A stretch of DNA of 64,000 nucleotides from an uncultured Oscillospiraceae bacterium (GTDB taxonomy: Bacteria; Bacillota; Clostridia; Oscillospirales; Oscillospiraceae), in the NCBI GenBank assembly GCA_944385035.1, contig CALWVV010000001.1, positions 124,001 to 188,000 of the forward strand, in the 5' to 3' direction. Shown here piece after piece: positions 1-7,405 of the stretch. The notes under the pieces are model-generated. The model worked only from the letters and a program-made list of their open reading frames with translations. It was not told where the DNA came from and ran no database searches. The position numbers and the translations under genes were made by a program. Numbering within the stretch: position 1 is the stretch's first letter; each line of letters opens with the position of its first letter.

Positions 1-763
1 AGGGGTTGTTGGTGATGGAGATAAGGCTGGCACACTCGGCCAGGGTCAGCTCGCTGACCGGCTTTCCAAAGTACTTCAAAGAAGCGGACCCAACTCCATC
101 GCAGCCGCTGCCCAGGGGGATGATGTTCAGATACCGCTCAATGGTATCCTCTTTGGAGTTATTCTGGGTAAAGCGGATGGCACGGACAATTTCGGTAATC
201 TTCCGCTTCACCGTGGTCTCGTTATAGCCCGTCTGATTCTTAATGAGCTGCTGGGTAATGGTGGAGCCTCCTGAGATGTCGTTGCCCAGGAACATATCCA
301 CCACTGCGTTCAGCGTACGCCGCCAATCCACTCCCGGATGGGTCCAGAAGCGCTTGTCTTCGATGGCAACGGCAGCATCGATCAGGTCCTGAGGCATGTC
401 CTCCAAATCCACCCAGATGGAGCTGGTGGTATTTAAGAGGGTGGTCATCTCCACATATTGTCCGGTCGCCTTATCCTGATAGTACATAATGCTGTTTTCC
501 CCGTAGGGGAAATCGTCCATACTCAGATCGGCGATGGGCACGATGACCTTATTGATGTATACCGCCGCAAAGCAGCAAAGCAGCGCGCCTGTACACAGTC
601 CTACCAGCAGCAGCGTGCCCAGGATTTTAAAGAACAGGTTAAGCCTGCTTCCCCCGCGCTTTTTCGGCTTTCGCTTCTGATGCCCTTCGTCCCGGCGAGG
701 TGCCTGACGACGGGAAGGATATTCGCTGTTTTCATATAAAGAGTGGTTATTATGATCTGACAC
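1..763 (-). CDS. Class A penicillin-binding protein, N-terminal part (runs off window)
   Basis: Peptidoglycan glycosyltransferase/transpeptidase of the PBP1A type; only about 254 N-terminal residues are present. A basic cytoplasmic tail (residues 1-43) precedes one membrane helix (about 44-68), then a GT51 transglycosylase domain. The block AIEDKRFWTHPGVD carries the probable catalytic Glu135, followed by GGSTITQQLIKN. The transpeptidase domain lies beyond the window. The GTG start is chosen because GGAGGT lies 7-8 nt upstream and no better start follows before the membrane helix. A SigA-type promoter lies about 140 bp upstream. It polymerises lipid II at the outer face of the membrane. Confidence 0.93.
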   Translation of the reverse strand, partial: MSDHNNHSLYENSEYPSRRQAPRRDEGHQKRKPKKRGGSRLNLFFKILGTLLLVGLCTGALLCCFAAVYINKVIVPIADLSMDDFPYGENSIMYYQDKATGQYVEMTTLLNTTSSIWVDLEDMPQDLIDAAVAIEDKRFWTHPGVDWRRTLNAVVDMFLGNDISGGSTITQQLIKNQTGYNETTVKRKITEIVRAIRFTQNNSKEDTIERYLNIIPLGSGCDGVGSASLKYFGKPVSELTLAECASLISITNNP

Positions 764-890
764 AATGCTACCTCCAGTCGGGAGGGAAACGTTGGCTCCC
801 TCCGACGGTCCTGGCAGACCCCGTCTGCCGTGATGTTCTTTGGTGTGCTTTGGGCCTTTGACCCGTCCCTTCAGCGGGCCGGGCGTAAAA

Positions 891-931
891 ACCCATTATG
901 GGTATTATACCAGATTTTCCTTGTTTGTCCA
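891..931 (-). promoter_or_regulatory. SigA-type promoter of the PBP gene with a palindrome at the start site
   Basis: On the minus strand TGGACA (926-931) is 16 bp from a perfect TATAAT (904-909). A 13-bp perfect palindrome, ACCCATTATGGGT (891-903), sits directly downstream of the -10, over the expected transcription start. It could be an operator; no regulator is assigned. The leader to the GTG start is about 130 nt. Confidence 0.65.
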
Positions 932-993
932 CCCAAAATACGCCGCTTCTCCCAGTCCAAACATGGACTGTGAAAATTTACCGGTCCGCGCTC

Positions 994-1022
994 TTGCATT
1001 TTTTCCTGTCACGGGTTAAAAT
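994..1022 (+). promoter_or_regulatory. SigA-type promoter of the DUF1292 gene
   Basis: TTGCAT (994-999), 17-bp spacer, TAAAAT (1017-1022). The start codon follows at 1054 with a GGAGGT ribosome binding site between, giving a leader of about 25 nt. Confidence 0.6.
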
Positions 1023-1053
1023 AGACCCAGGAAAAGACAGGAGGTACTACACC

Positions 1054-1377
1054 ATGGAGGAGCTGTTTGGCCCCGATTTCATCTCCGTCACCGACGAGGA
1101 CGGAAACGAGTTTGAGCTGGAGCTGGTGGACACTCTGGAGCACAAGGGTGTTACTTACTACGCCATGTTCCCCGCTGTGGACGCCGATGAAGAGACCGGC
1201 GAGCCCAAAGATGTGGATGCGGATGACGAGGAGTATGGCCTGGTCATTATGAAGGCCATTGAAGAAAACGGCGAGGAACTGCTGTCCACACTGGACTCGG
1301 ACGAGGAGCTGGACGAAGTCTATGAGCTCTTTATGGAGCGGTTCTTCGCAGAGGAAAACGAGGAAGCAGAGGACTGA
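1054..1377 (+). CDS. DUF1292 (YrzB-like) acidic protein
   Basis: A 107-residue, strongly acidic protein matching the DUF1292 family of Firmicutes. The N-terminus carries the usual FxxxD-EDG-E-EFEL pattern (ITVTDEDG-like core seen as SVTDEDGNEFELEL), followed by a YYAMFP strand and an acidic C-terminus. The molecular function of the family is not established. ATG at 1054 is preferred over an upstream in-frame ATG at 898 because it has an AGGAGGT site at the right distance and lies downstream of the promoter. A structured RNA follows directly after the stop codon. Confidence 0.9.
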   Translation: MEELFGPDFISVTDEDGNEFELELVDTLEHKGVTYYAMFPAVDADEETGEPKDVDADDEEYGLVIMKAIEENGEELLSTLDSDEELDEVYELFMERFFAEENEEAED

Positions 1378-1383
1378 TTTTTT

Positions 1384-1627
1384 CCTGCTCGGTGCGTGAT
1401 GGGTTCTTTTAAACCCACATTTTTTAAACGGGACGCCCACCTCACGGCGCGGCCTGCAGGCCTCCCGGCCCCCATCGAGGTCGGCTGGACGTTGGAAGCA
1501 GAAAAACGCTGTGGAGGCGACCCACCTGCCAGTCGTGCAGGTTTTAAACGGGCCCACACGGCCAGAGCGGGGCAAAGAGAAGATTCAGTCCACTTGGGCG
1601 CGGCGGTTTTCGCCGCGCTCTTTTTTT
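1384..1627 (+). ncRNA. Candidate structured RNA, possibly 6S RNA (ssrS), with terminator
   Basis: This non-coding stretch can form a long imperfect rod. The closing stem pairs 1387-1403 with 1552-1567 (GCTC/GAGC, GG/CC, CGTG/CACG, GGG/CCC, separated by small bulges). Both inner strands carry a TTTTAAAC-rich unpaired zone, and the 3' zone contains a small hairpin ACCTGC/GCAGGT (1524-1542). A terminal stem pairs the region around 1434-1450 with 1508-1520. A GC hairpin with seven T follows. Closing stem, asymmetric bubble and terminal stem resemble 6S RNA, but I cannot match the family by sequence. It may be processed from the DUF1292 transcript. Confidence 0.45.
1598..1627 (+). terminator. Rho-independent terminator after the structured RNA
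   Basis: Perfect 8-bp stem GCGCGGCG/CGCCGCGC with loop GTTTT, followed by CTCTTTTTTT. It separates the DUF1292/RNA unit from the foldase promoter at 1678. Confidence 0.9.
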
Positions 1628-1677
1628 AATTTTTTATAAACATTTTCCCCAAAACTGCCTTTTTCCTTCAATTCCCC

Positions 1678-1706
1678 TTGAAAATTTCAGCTGTTTCAAG
1701 TATAAT
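1678..1706 (+). promoter_or_regulatory. SigA-type promoter of the PrsA-like foldase
   Basis: TTGAAA (1678-1683), 17-bp spacer, perfect TATAAT (1701-1706). Transcription should start near 1713, which rules out the in-frame ATG at 1678 as the translation start. Confidence 0.8.
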
Positions 1707-1809
1707 GCTTTGGACATGCCCAGGGCAGCTTTTCTCCGCCCACAGGGCATCTCCACTTTTCCCGGCCCTTCCCGCCGGGGATGATCTGAACGAGAGGACT
1801 GAACAAACT

Positions 1810-3372
1810 GTGAGCGAACCCAAAGAGAATAAGAGCCAGACTAAGGCTCAGCGCCAGGAGAAGCGCCGTCAGGAGGAGCAGGCTCACCGCCGCTCTATGG
1901 CCCTGTATTCCCTGGTAGGCGTTGTGGTGGTGGTGGCCGCCGTCGCCATGATCCTGTGGAACACCGGTATTTTCCAGCGCAACCTTACCGCCGTGGAAGT
2001 GGGCAGCAGCAAGTACACCGCTGCCGACGTGGAGCTCTATTACAACTCCGCCTATAACTCCATCGTCAGACAGTACATGGAAACTTATTACACTACCCCC
2101 TTCGATACCTCCTCTTCCACCAAGAAGCAGGTGTACAATGAGGAGACCGGTGAAACCTGGTATGACTATCTGATGGATCAGGCCATGACTAACCTGAAAA
2201 ACGATACGGTTCTTTCCGCCAAGGCTACTGCCGAGGGCTACACTCTCTCCGAGAACGCCCAGCAGGATCTGGACGACTTTGTTAAGCAGCTGGATACCGC
2301 CTGGCTGGCCCAGTATAGCTCCCGCGATGCCTATATTCGCACCAACTACGGTTCCTTTATGACCTATGACCGGCTTGTGGAACTGGTCAACATGCAGATG
2401 TTGGCCAGCGACTATCTCCAGTCTCAGGTGAAGACCATCACCCATGGCGAAGAGGACTATGAGACTTATTACTCTGAAAACGCCGCTTCTCTTGACACCT
2501 ATACCTATACTCAGTTTGTCTTCCAGGCCACGGTAGCCACCACGGACGAAGAGGGCAACACCATTGAGATGACTGAGGAGGAGAAGTCTGCTGCCCTGGA
2601 AGAGGCCAAGGCAGAGAAGAAGGCTCTGGCTGAAGAGCTCCAGGCCAAGCTGGAGGCCGGCGAGGATGCCCAGGCCCTGGCCGAGGAGTACGCCGATCAG
2701 CTCTATAGCAGTGTTATCTCCCGCAAGTCCACCGGCTCTACTTTGGTTACCAATGGCGCTCCCTACGCACAGTGGATGATGGATGCCAGCCGCCAGACCG
2801 GAGACGTGACCCTGACCGAGGCCGACTACACTTCTTCCTTCAACTACTATGTGGTCCTTCTTGAGGGCCGCCAGCGTGACAACACCCCCGCTGTTGATGT
2901 GCGCCACATCCTGGTGGCCGCCGAGCAGGATGAGGGTGCCACTGAGCCCACACAGGAGCAGTATGATGCCGCCTATGCCAAGGCCGAGGAGCTTCTGAAC
3001 CAGTGGAAGGCCGGTGAGGCCACCGAAGACTCCTTCGCCACTCTGGCTGAGGAGAACAGCGCTGACGCTGGCTCTGCTTCTAACGGCGGTCTTATCTCCA
3101 ACGTCTCCACCACCTCCGGCTATGTGGACACCTTTGCCAACTGGGCTCTGGATCCCAGCCGTCAGCCCGGCGACACCGGTATTGTTCAAAACACCGGCAG
3201 TTCCACCAAGGGTTGGCACATTATGTACTTTGTCTCCTCCAACGATCCCATCTGGAAGCAGTCTGCAGCCGATGGGCTCATGGACCAGGACTATGAGAAT
3301 GTGATCAACGAGGCCACGGACGGCGTTACGCTTACCCAGAGCACGGGTATGAGCTTCGTTTCCGTTCAGTAA
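1810..3372 (+). CDS. PrsA/SurA-like parvulin peptidylprolyl isomerase, membrane anchored
   Basis: A 520-residue foldase predicted to help secreted proteins fold outside the membrane. A basic, charged N-terminus (residues 1-30) is followed by one membrane helix (about 31-50), a helical SurA-N-like region with a Lys/Glu/Ala-rich stretch, and a parvulin domain from about residue 360 to 475 (VDVRHILVA start, NSADAGSASNGG, and GWHIMYFVS end). There is no lipobox Cys, so it is anchored by its helix rather than by a lipid as in Bacillus PrsA. The GTG start at 1810 follows AGAGGA and lies downstream of the promoter. A terminator follows immediately. Confidence 0.85.
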   Translation: MSEPKENKSQTKAQRQEKRRQEEQAHRRSMALYSLVGVVVVVAAVAMILWNTGIFQRNLTAVEVGSSKYTAADVELYYNSAYNSIVRQYMETYYTTPFDTSSSTKKQVYNEETGETWYDYLMDQAMTNLKNDTVLSAKATAEGYTLSENAQQDLDDFVKQLDTAWLAQYSSRDAYIRTNYGSFMTYDRLVELVNMQMLASDYLQSQVKTITHGEEDYETYYSENAASLDTYTYTQFVFQATVATTDEEGNTIEMTEEEKSAALEEAKAEKKALAEELQAKLEAGEDAQALAEEYADQLYSSVISRKSTGSTLVTNGAPYAQWMMDASRQTGDVTLTEADYTSSFNYYVVLLEGRQRDNTPAVDVRHILVAAEQDEGATEPTQEQYDAAYAKAEELLNQWKAGEATEDSFATLAEENSADAGSASNGGLISNVSTTSGYVDTFANWALDPSRQPGDTGIVQNTGSSTKGWHIMYFVSSNDPIWKQSAADGLMDQDYENVINEATDGVTLTQSTGMSFVSVQ

Positions 3373-3386
3373 AGCTGCATTCATCG

Positions 3387-3419
3387 GACACTCCCGGCTA
3401 CGCCGGGGGTGTCTTTTTA
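3387..3419 (+). terminator. Terminator of the foldase gene
   Basis: Stem GACAC-CCCGGC / GCCGGG-GTGTC around a TAC loop, followed by TTTTTAT. Confidence 0.92.
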
Positions 3420-3430
3420 TTGTGTTCCAA

Positions 3431-3469
3431 AATAAAAGGGCCGGGACTTGTTGTCCCGGCCCTTTTATT
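3431..3469. terminator. Perfect 17-bp bidirectional terminator hairpin
   Basis: AATAAAAGGGCCGGGAC pairs perfectly with its complement across a TTGTT loop, giving A/T runs on both sides. It most likely ends the minus-strand YjiH-family gene and backs up the foldase terminator. Confidence 0.9.
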
Positions 3470-3484
3470 GGGAGAAACTATTTC

Positions 3485-4825
3485 TTACAGGGGCACACCC
3501 ATCAGGGGGAACAGGAACCGGACCACCAGGGCGGCCAGAATCAGAGAGAGGATAATGCGTTCCACCCAGACAATGAGGATATCCTTCAGGGAGATGTCAA
3601 TGTCAGTGCCCAGCACACAGGGGATGGAGGCGGAGAAGAACAGGATCTCGGACACGCACACAATGGCGGTCACATACTGAGACATGGGAGAACCATTGGC
3701 CACAATGTTGGCGGGCAGGAACATCTCCGCCAGGCTGATGGCGCAGCTCTTGCCCATCATCACGGCCTCGGAGCCAAAGCCCAGGAGCATGGCAAAGGGA
3801 ACAAAGATGTAGCCGATGATATCAAACACAGGGGTGTACTCCGCCAGCAGCAGGCCCAGGAAACCAATGGACATAAGGGAAGGACCAATGCCCAGAGCCA
3901 TGTTCAGACCATCGATAAAGTTCTTCACGACGCCTTCCACAATACCAGGAGCCTTGGAGCAGGCTTCCAGGCCCTCGTCCAGAGCGGTGGAGAACAGCTT
4001 GCCTTTCTCAGGAATGGGCTCAGGAACCACCGTCATGCCATTGTAGCCGGTATCAGGCTTCTTGCTCAGGGGATAAATACGGGTAGTCAAAGCAGTGACG
4101 ATGAAGGTGATGATCAGAGTGGACCAGAAGTAGACATTCCAGTGATCCAGCAGCCCCAGCGTACGGGCCACCACGATCATGAAGGTGGCAGACACGGTGG
4201 AAAAACCGGTGGCAATAATAGCTGCCTCCTTGGTGGAATAGAAGCCTTCTTTGTACACCCGGTTGGTGATCAGCAGGCCCACAGAATAACTGCCCACGAA
4301 AGAGGCTACCGCGTCAACAGCGGAGCGGCCGGGAGTTTTCCAAATGGGGCGCATAACCGGCTTCATAAACACGCCGATAAACTCCATCAGGCCGTAGTTA
4401 ATGAGGAACGCCAGGAACACAGCGCCCACAGGTACCAGAGAGGTAACAGGAAGAACGACCTTATTATAGATAAACGGCATCATGTCGCTGTCAAACCAAC
4501 GGGCAGGCCCGGTTTTGGTCAGCCACACGATTAAGAACGGAATTGCCAACAGCTTTAAAAAGGAGAAAACCATGGTGACCTTATCCTTGTTCCAGGTCTT
4601 GCGGATAAAGGGCAGCACTGCACCCACTACCACAATGACCGCACCATAGACCAAATCAAAATAAGGAATTTTACGGATGGCAGTCACCACATGGTCCACA
4701 GGGATGGAACTGGTCTCGCCGATCTTTATAGTTACAAAGAACATAAAGATACCGATGAGGTTGAGCACAATAAACTTCAAAATATTGGATCCACTTTTCG
4801 CATTGGATTTCACACTATTTTCCAT
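3485..4825 (-). CDS. YjiH-family membrane protein (nucleoside recognition GATE domain)
   Basis: A 446-residue polytopic membrane protein with about ten hydrophobic segments, matching the YjiH family. A GATE (nucleoside recognition) segment lies around residues 130-230 and contains the polar motif GRSAVDAVASFVGSYSVG. A second half-repeat carries GFGSEAVMMGKSCAIS. Family members are presumed transporters; the substrate is unknown, and the nucleoside label comes from the domain name only. The start has a perfect AGGAGGG site (4834-4840). The gene stands alone, with a promoter about 175 bp upstream and a terminator downstream. Confidence 0.85.
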   Translation of the reverse strand: MENSVKSNAKSGSNILKFIVLNLIGIFMFFVTIKIGETSSIPVDHVVTAIRKIPYFDLVYGAVIVVVGAVLPFIRKTWNKDKVTMVFSFLKLLAIPFLIVWLTKTGPARWFDSDMMPFIYNKVVLPVTSLVPVGAVFLAFLINYGLMEFIGVFMKPVMRPIWKTPGRSAVDAVASFVGSYSVGLLITNRVYKEGFYSTKEAAIIATGFSTVSATFMIVVARTLGLLDHWNVYFWSTLIITFIVTALTTRIYPLSKKPDTGYNGMTVVPEPIPEKGKLFSTALDEGLEACSKAPGIVEGVVKNFIDGLNMALGIGPSLMSIGFLGLLLAEYTPVFDIIGYIFVPFAMLLGFGSEAVMMGKSCAISLAEMFLPANIVANGSPMSQYVTAIVCVSEILFFSASIPCVLGTDIDISLKDILIVWVERIILSLILAALVVRFLFPLMGVPL

Positions 4826-4852
4826 TTCAAATTCCCTCCTAACACAGGTGTC

Positions 4853-4960
4853 TCAATCTGGAACTGAAAAAGTCTCTGCAGCAAAGCAACAGGGCGCCCA
4901 GCGCCCCACCTTTTCCAAATTCCAAACGGAACCTTCCGCTGCAAAGCTGTAGTCCCGCAT
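4853..4960 (-). CDS. Possible 35-residue leader ORF upstream of the YjiH-family gene
   Basis: Inside the transcript leader of the YjiH-family gene, an ATG preceded by AGGAGGTGA opens a 35-codon frame beginning MRDYSFAAEG and ending FSVPD. It contains two Trp and two adjacent Cys. Its stop is 27 nt before the next start codon. The SD-ATG distance is unusually short (3-4 nt), and I see no family match. It could be a translated leader peptide or chance. The rest of 4826-5226 holds only the promoter below, the argF terminator and AT-rich DNA. Confidence 0.25.
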   Translation of the reverse strand: MRDYSFAAEGSVWNLEKVGRWAPCCFAAETFSVPD

Positions 4961-5001
4961 TCACCTCCTCATTTCATCTTTGCAGCTTCTTAACAAAGAT
5001 G

Positions 5002-5030
5002 ATTATACTCTTAATGCAAGTATAATGCAA
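5002..5030 (-). promoter_or_regulatory. SigA-type promoter of the YjiH-family gene with 11-bp-spaced direct repeats
   Basis: On the minus strand TTGCAT (5025-5030), 17-bp spacer, TATAAT (5002-5007). The octamer TTGCATTA occurs twice, 11 bp apart, at the -35 and within the spacer, which places the copies on one helix face. This could be a regulator site. Confidence 0.7.
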
Positions 5031-5127
5031 TGCTTCTTGCTATTCTTCGTCACATTGACCAATTTTTTATCTAGCGAATTAATATTTTAAAGTGAAAAAT
5101 TATTATTCCATTTCCTGGGAATTTAAA

Positions 5128-5176
5128 TAAAAAAGATGGAAAAACCGCATTAAATTACGATTTTCCCATCTTTATT
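5128..5176 (-). terminator. Terminator of the arginine operon after argF
   Basis: On the minus strand AAAGATGG-GAAAATCG pairs with CGGTTTTTCCATCTTT across an AT-rich 10-nt loop, followed by TTTTTTATTT. It lies about 50 bp beyond the argF stop. Confidence 0.8.
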
Positions 5177-5226
5177 ATCGGGCACTTATATCTTTTTTCT
5201 TGCCTCTTCGTCAATTTTTTGACAGT

Positions 5227-6150
5227 TCAGTCTTCTTTGTCTTTCATTAACAGGTACATAACCGCCTTTTGGGCATGGAGACGGTTCTCTGCCTCGTCAA
5301 AAATTTCCTGGGCGTGAGCTTCAAACACCTCGGCAGTGATCTCCTCCCCCCGGTGGGCGGGCAGACAGTGCTGTACCATGCAGCCCTCGTTGGTCAAAGC
5401 CATGAGCTCGTCATTGATCTGGTAACCAGCAAAGGCCTTGGCCCGGACGGCACGTTCCTCCTCCTGGCCCATGGAGGCCCACACATCCGTGATGACCACA
5501 TCAGCTCCCACCGCCGCCTCCTTCGGCGTGCGGTAGAGGGAGAACTTGTGGCCGGGGTCGCTCTTGGCAAAGTCCAGCACCTTCTGGTCGGGATCATAGC
5601 CCTCGGGGCAGGCGATAGACACCTCCATCCCCATCTTCAGGCCGCCTACAATAAGAGAGTTGGCCATGTTGTTGCCGTCGCCGATGTAGCACAGCTTCAG
5701 CCCCTCCAGCACCGCCTTATACTCCCGGATAGTGAGCAGGTCGGCCAGTACCTGACAGGGGTGGCAGAAGTCGGTCAGGCCGTTGATGACGGGGATCTTG
5801 GTGTTTCGGGCCAGGTTCTCTACTTCCTCCTGGGCAAAGGTACGGATCATAATGCCATCGCAGTACCGGTCCAGAACCCGCGCAGTGTCCTCCACCGGCT
5901 CCCCCCGGCCAATCTGGCTCTCCTTGCCGGAGAGAAACAGGGCGTGGCCCCCCAGCTGAAACATTCCGGTCTCAAAGGACACCCACGTGCGGGTGGAGTT
6001 TTTCTCAAAAATCATGGCCAGGGTCTTTCCCCGGAGGTAGTCGTGAGGAATGCGGTGCTTTTGGTCATATTTCAGCTGGTCGGCAGTATTCAGAATCTGG
6101 ACAATGTCCTCCTTGGACAGGTCCAGCAGCTTTAAAAGATCTTTTGTCAT
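5227..6150 (-). CDS. argF: Ornithine carbamoyltransferase
   Basis: Makes citrulline from ornithine and carbamoyl phosphate in the cytoplasm; 307 residues, the usual length. The carbamoyl-phosphate loop reads KNSTRTW (residues 50-56), then FQLGGHALFLS, HPCQVLADL, the ornithine-binding SMGQEEE and the catalytic HCLPAHRGEE. In the homologues I remember, the loop is STRTR; here the last position is Trp, encoded by TGG. It is the last gene of the arg operon, only 6 bp after argD, with its SD (AAGGAG) inside the argD 3' end, so translation is probably coupled. Confidence 0.95.
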   Translation of the reverse strand: MTKDLLKLLDLSKEDIVQILNTADQLKYDQKHRIPHDYLRGKTLAMIFEKNSTRTWVSFETGMFQLGGHALFLSGKESQIGRGEPVEDTARVLDRYCDGIMIRTFAQEEVENLARNTKIPVINGLTDFCHPCQVLADLLTIREYKAVLEGLKLCYIGDGNNMANSLIVGGLKMGMEVSIACPEGYDPDQKVLDFAKSDPGHKFSLYRTPKEAAVGADVVITDVWASMGQEEERAVRAKAFAGYQINDELMALTNEGCMVQHCLPAHRGEEITAEVFEAHAQEIFDEAENRLHAQKAVMYLLMKDKED

Positions 6151-6156
6151 TGGGTA

Positions 6157-7350
6157 TTACACTCCTTTGAACGGACTGAGAGTACGCTGGAAGATGGCCA
6201 GAGCCTCATCCATCTCTTCTTTGGTGATCACCAGGGGGGGCAGGAACCGAAGCCCCGCTCCGGCAGTGAGGCACAAAAGGCCGTTGTCAATGAGAGCGGC
6301 AGCCAGCTCACGGTTGGTTTTTTCGCCCTTGACCTCCACGCCGATCATCAGGCCCAGCCCCAGGGTCTTGCCCAGGCAGGGCAGGTTCATTTCCTCCACC
6401 TTTTGACGGATGTAGGCCCCTTTCTCCTTCACCTGCTCCAGCAAATTGTCGTCGATCCGGTCCAGCACATAGCAGGCAGCGGCGGCAGAGACGGGGTTGC
6501 CGCCGAAGGTGGTGCCGTGGGTGCCGGGGCTAAAGACATTGCGGCACGTTTCATTGGCCATTACGCCGCCGAAAGGCAAACCACCGGCGATGCCCTTGGC
6601 AAAGGACACCACATCCGGGGAAATGTCATACTGCTGGAAGGCAAACAAGGTGCCTGTGCGGCCCACACCGGTCTGCACCTCGTCAATGAGCAGCAGCCAG
6701 TCCCGCTTTTGGCACAGGTCAGCTACCCCTTGGACAAACTTTTTGTCCAGAGGCAGTACGCCTCCCTCTCCCTGGACCAGCTCCATCATCACAGCGCAGA
6801 CATCGTGGCCCGCCACTTCCTCTACGCTGTCCAGATCGTTGGCATTGGCGTAGCGGAACCCCTCGGTAAAGGGGAAGAAATAGTCGTGGAACTTGTCCTG
6901 GCCCGTGGCGGCCAGGGTGGTGATGGTACGGCCGTGGAAGGAATTACGCAGGGTAATGACGGTCCCGCGCCCCTTGCCGTATTTGTCATAAGAATACTTC
7001 CGGGCCAGTTTGATCATGGCCTCGTTGCTCTCCGCGCCGGAGTTGGCAAACATCACATTGCTCATCCCGGTGCGGGTGCACAGCTTCTGGGCCACTTTTG
7101 CATAGGGTTCGGTGTAAAAAAGGTTGGAGATGTGGCCCAGCTTAGCCGTCTGGGCGGCAATGGCCTGCTGCCAGCCTTCATCCGCGTAACCCAGCGAGCA
7201 CACGCCGATGCCGGAAGTAAAATCGATGTACTTCTTGCCATTCACATCCCATACGGTGGCCCCCTTGCCGTGGTCCATAGCCACCTGGAACCGCCCGTAG
7301 GCGTGCATCACATACTGTTCATCCAGGGCTTTGATTTCTTCAAAGGTCAT
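6157..7350 (-). CDS. argD: Acetylornithine aminotransferase
   Basis: PLP-dependent class III aminotransferase of 397 residues that converts N-acetylglutamate semialdehyde to N-acetylornithine. Visible features are TSGIGVCSLGY near the N-terminus, the PLP-contacting NSGAESNEAMIKLAR, DEVQTGVGRTG and the Schiff-base lysine in SFAKGIAGGLPFGG. A GGTTTCCAACGGNP-type motif appears as HGTTFGGNPV. It lies 55 bp downstream of argB and 6 bp upstream of argF. Some homologues also act on succinyldiaminopimelate; that cannot be excluded here. Confidence 0.94.
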   Translation of the reverse strand: MTFEEIKALDEQYVMHAYGRFQVAMDHGKGATVWDVNGKKYIDFTSGIGVCSLGYADEGWQQAIAAQTAKLGHISNLFYTEPYAKVAQKLCTRTGMSNVMFANSGAESNEAMIKLARKYSYDKYGKGRGTVITLRNSFHGRTITTLAATGQDKFHDYFFPFTEGFRYANANDLDSVEEVAGHDVCAVMMELVQGEGGVLPLDKKFVQGVADLCQKRDWLLLIDEVQTGVGRTGTLFAFQQYDISPDVVSFAKGIAGGLPFGGVMANETCRNVFSPGTHGTTFGGNPVSAAAACYVLDRIDDNLLEQVKEKGAYIRQKVEEMNLPCLGKTLGLGLMIGVEVKGEKTNRELAAALIDNGLLCLTAGAGLRFLPPLVITKEEMDEALAIFQRTLSPFKGV

Positions 7351-7405
7351 GTCGCGGACCCCTTTCTATGTATTCAGGCAAGCCTGCTTCAAGAGGCAGG
7401 CTCTC

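Noticed and set aside
1494-1510. GGAAGCAG as a signal recognition particle RNA motif
   Set aside because: The surrounding GGTCAGGTCCGGAAGG-type apical loop is missing.
1678-1809. Upstream ATG of the PrsA-like gene
   Set aside because: The ATG lies inside the -35 of the promoter TTGAAA-17-TATAAT; GTG at 1810 follows the transcription start and has an SD.
1696-3384. Long open frame (about 560 codons) antisense to the PrsA-like gene
   Set aside because: It is a GC-rich shadow of a clearly coding frame, lacks an SD and gives low-complexity Gly/Leu/His-rich protein.
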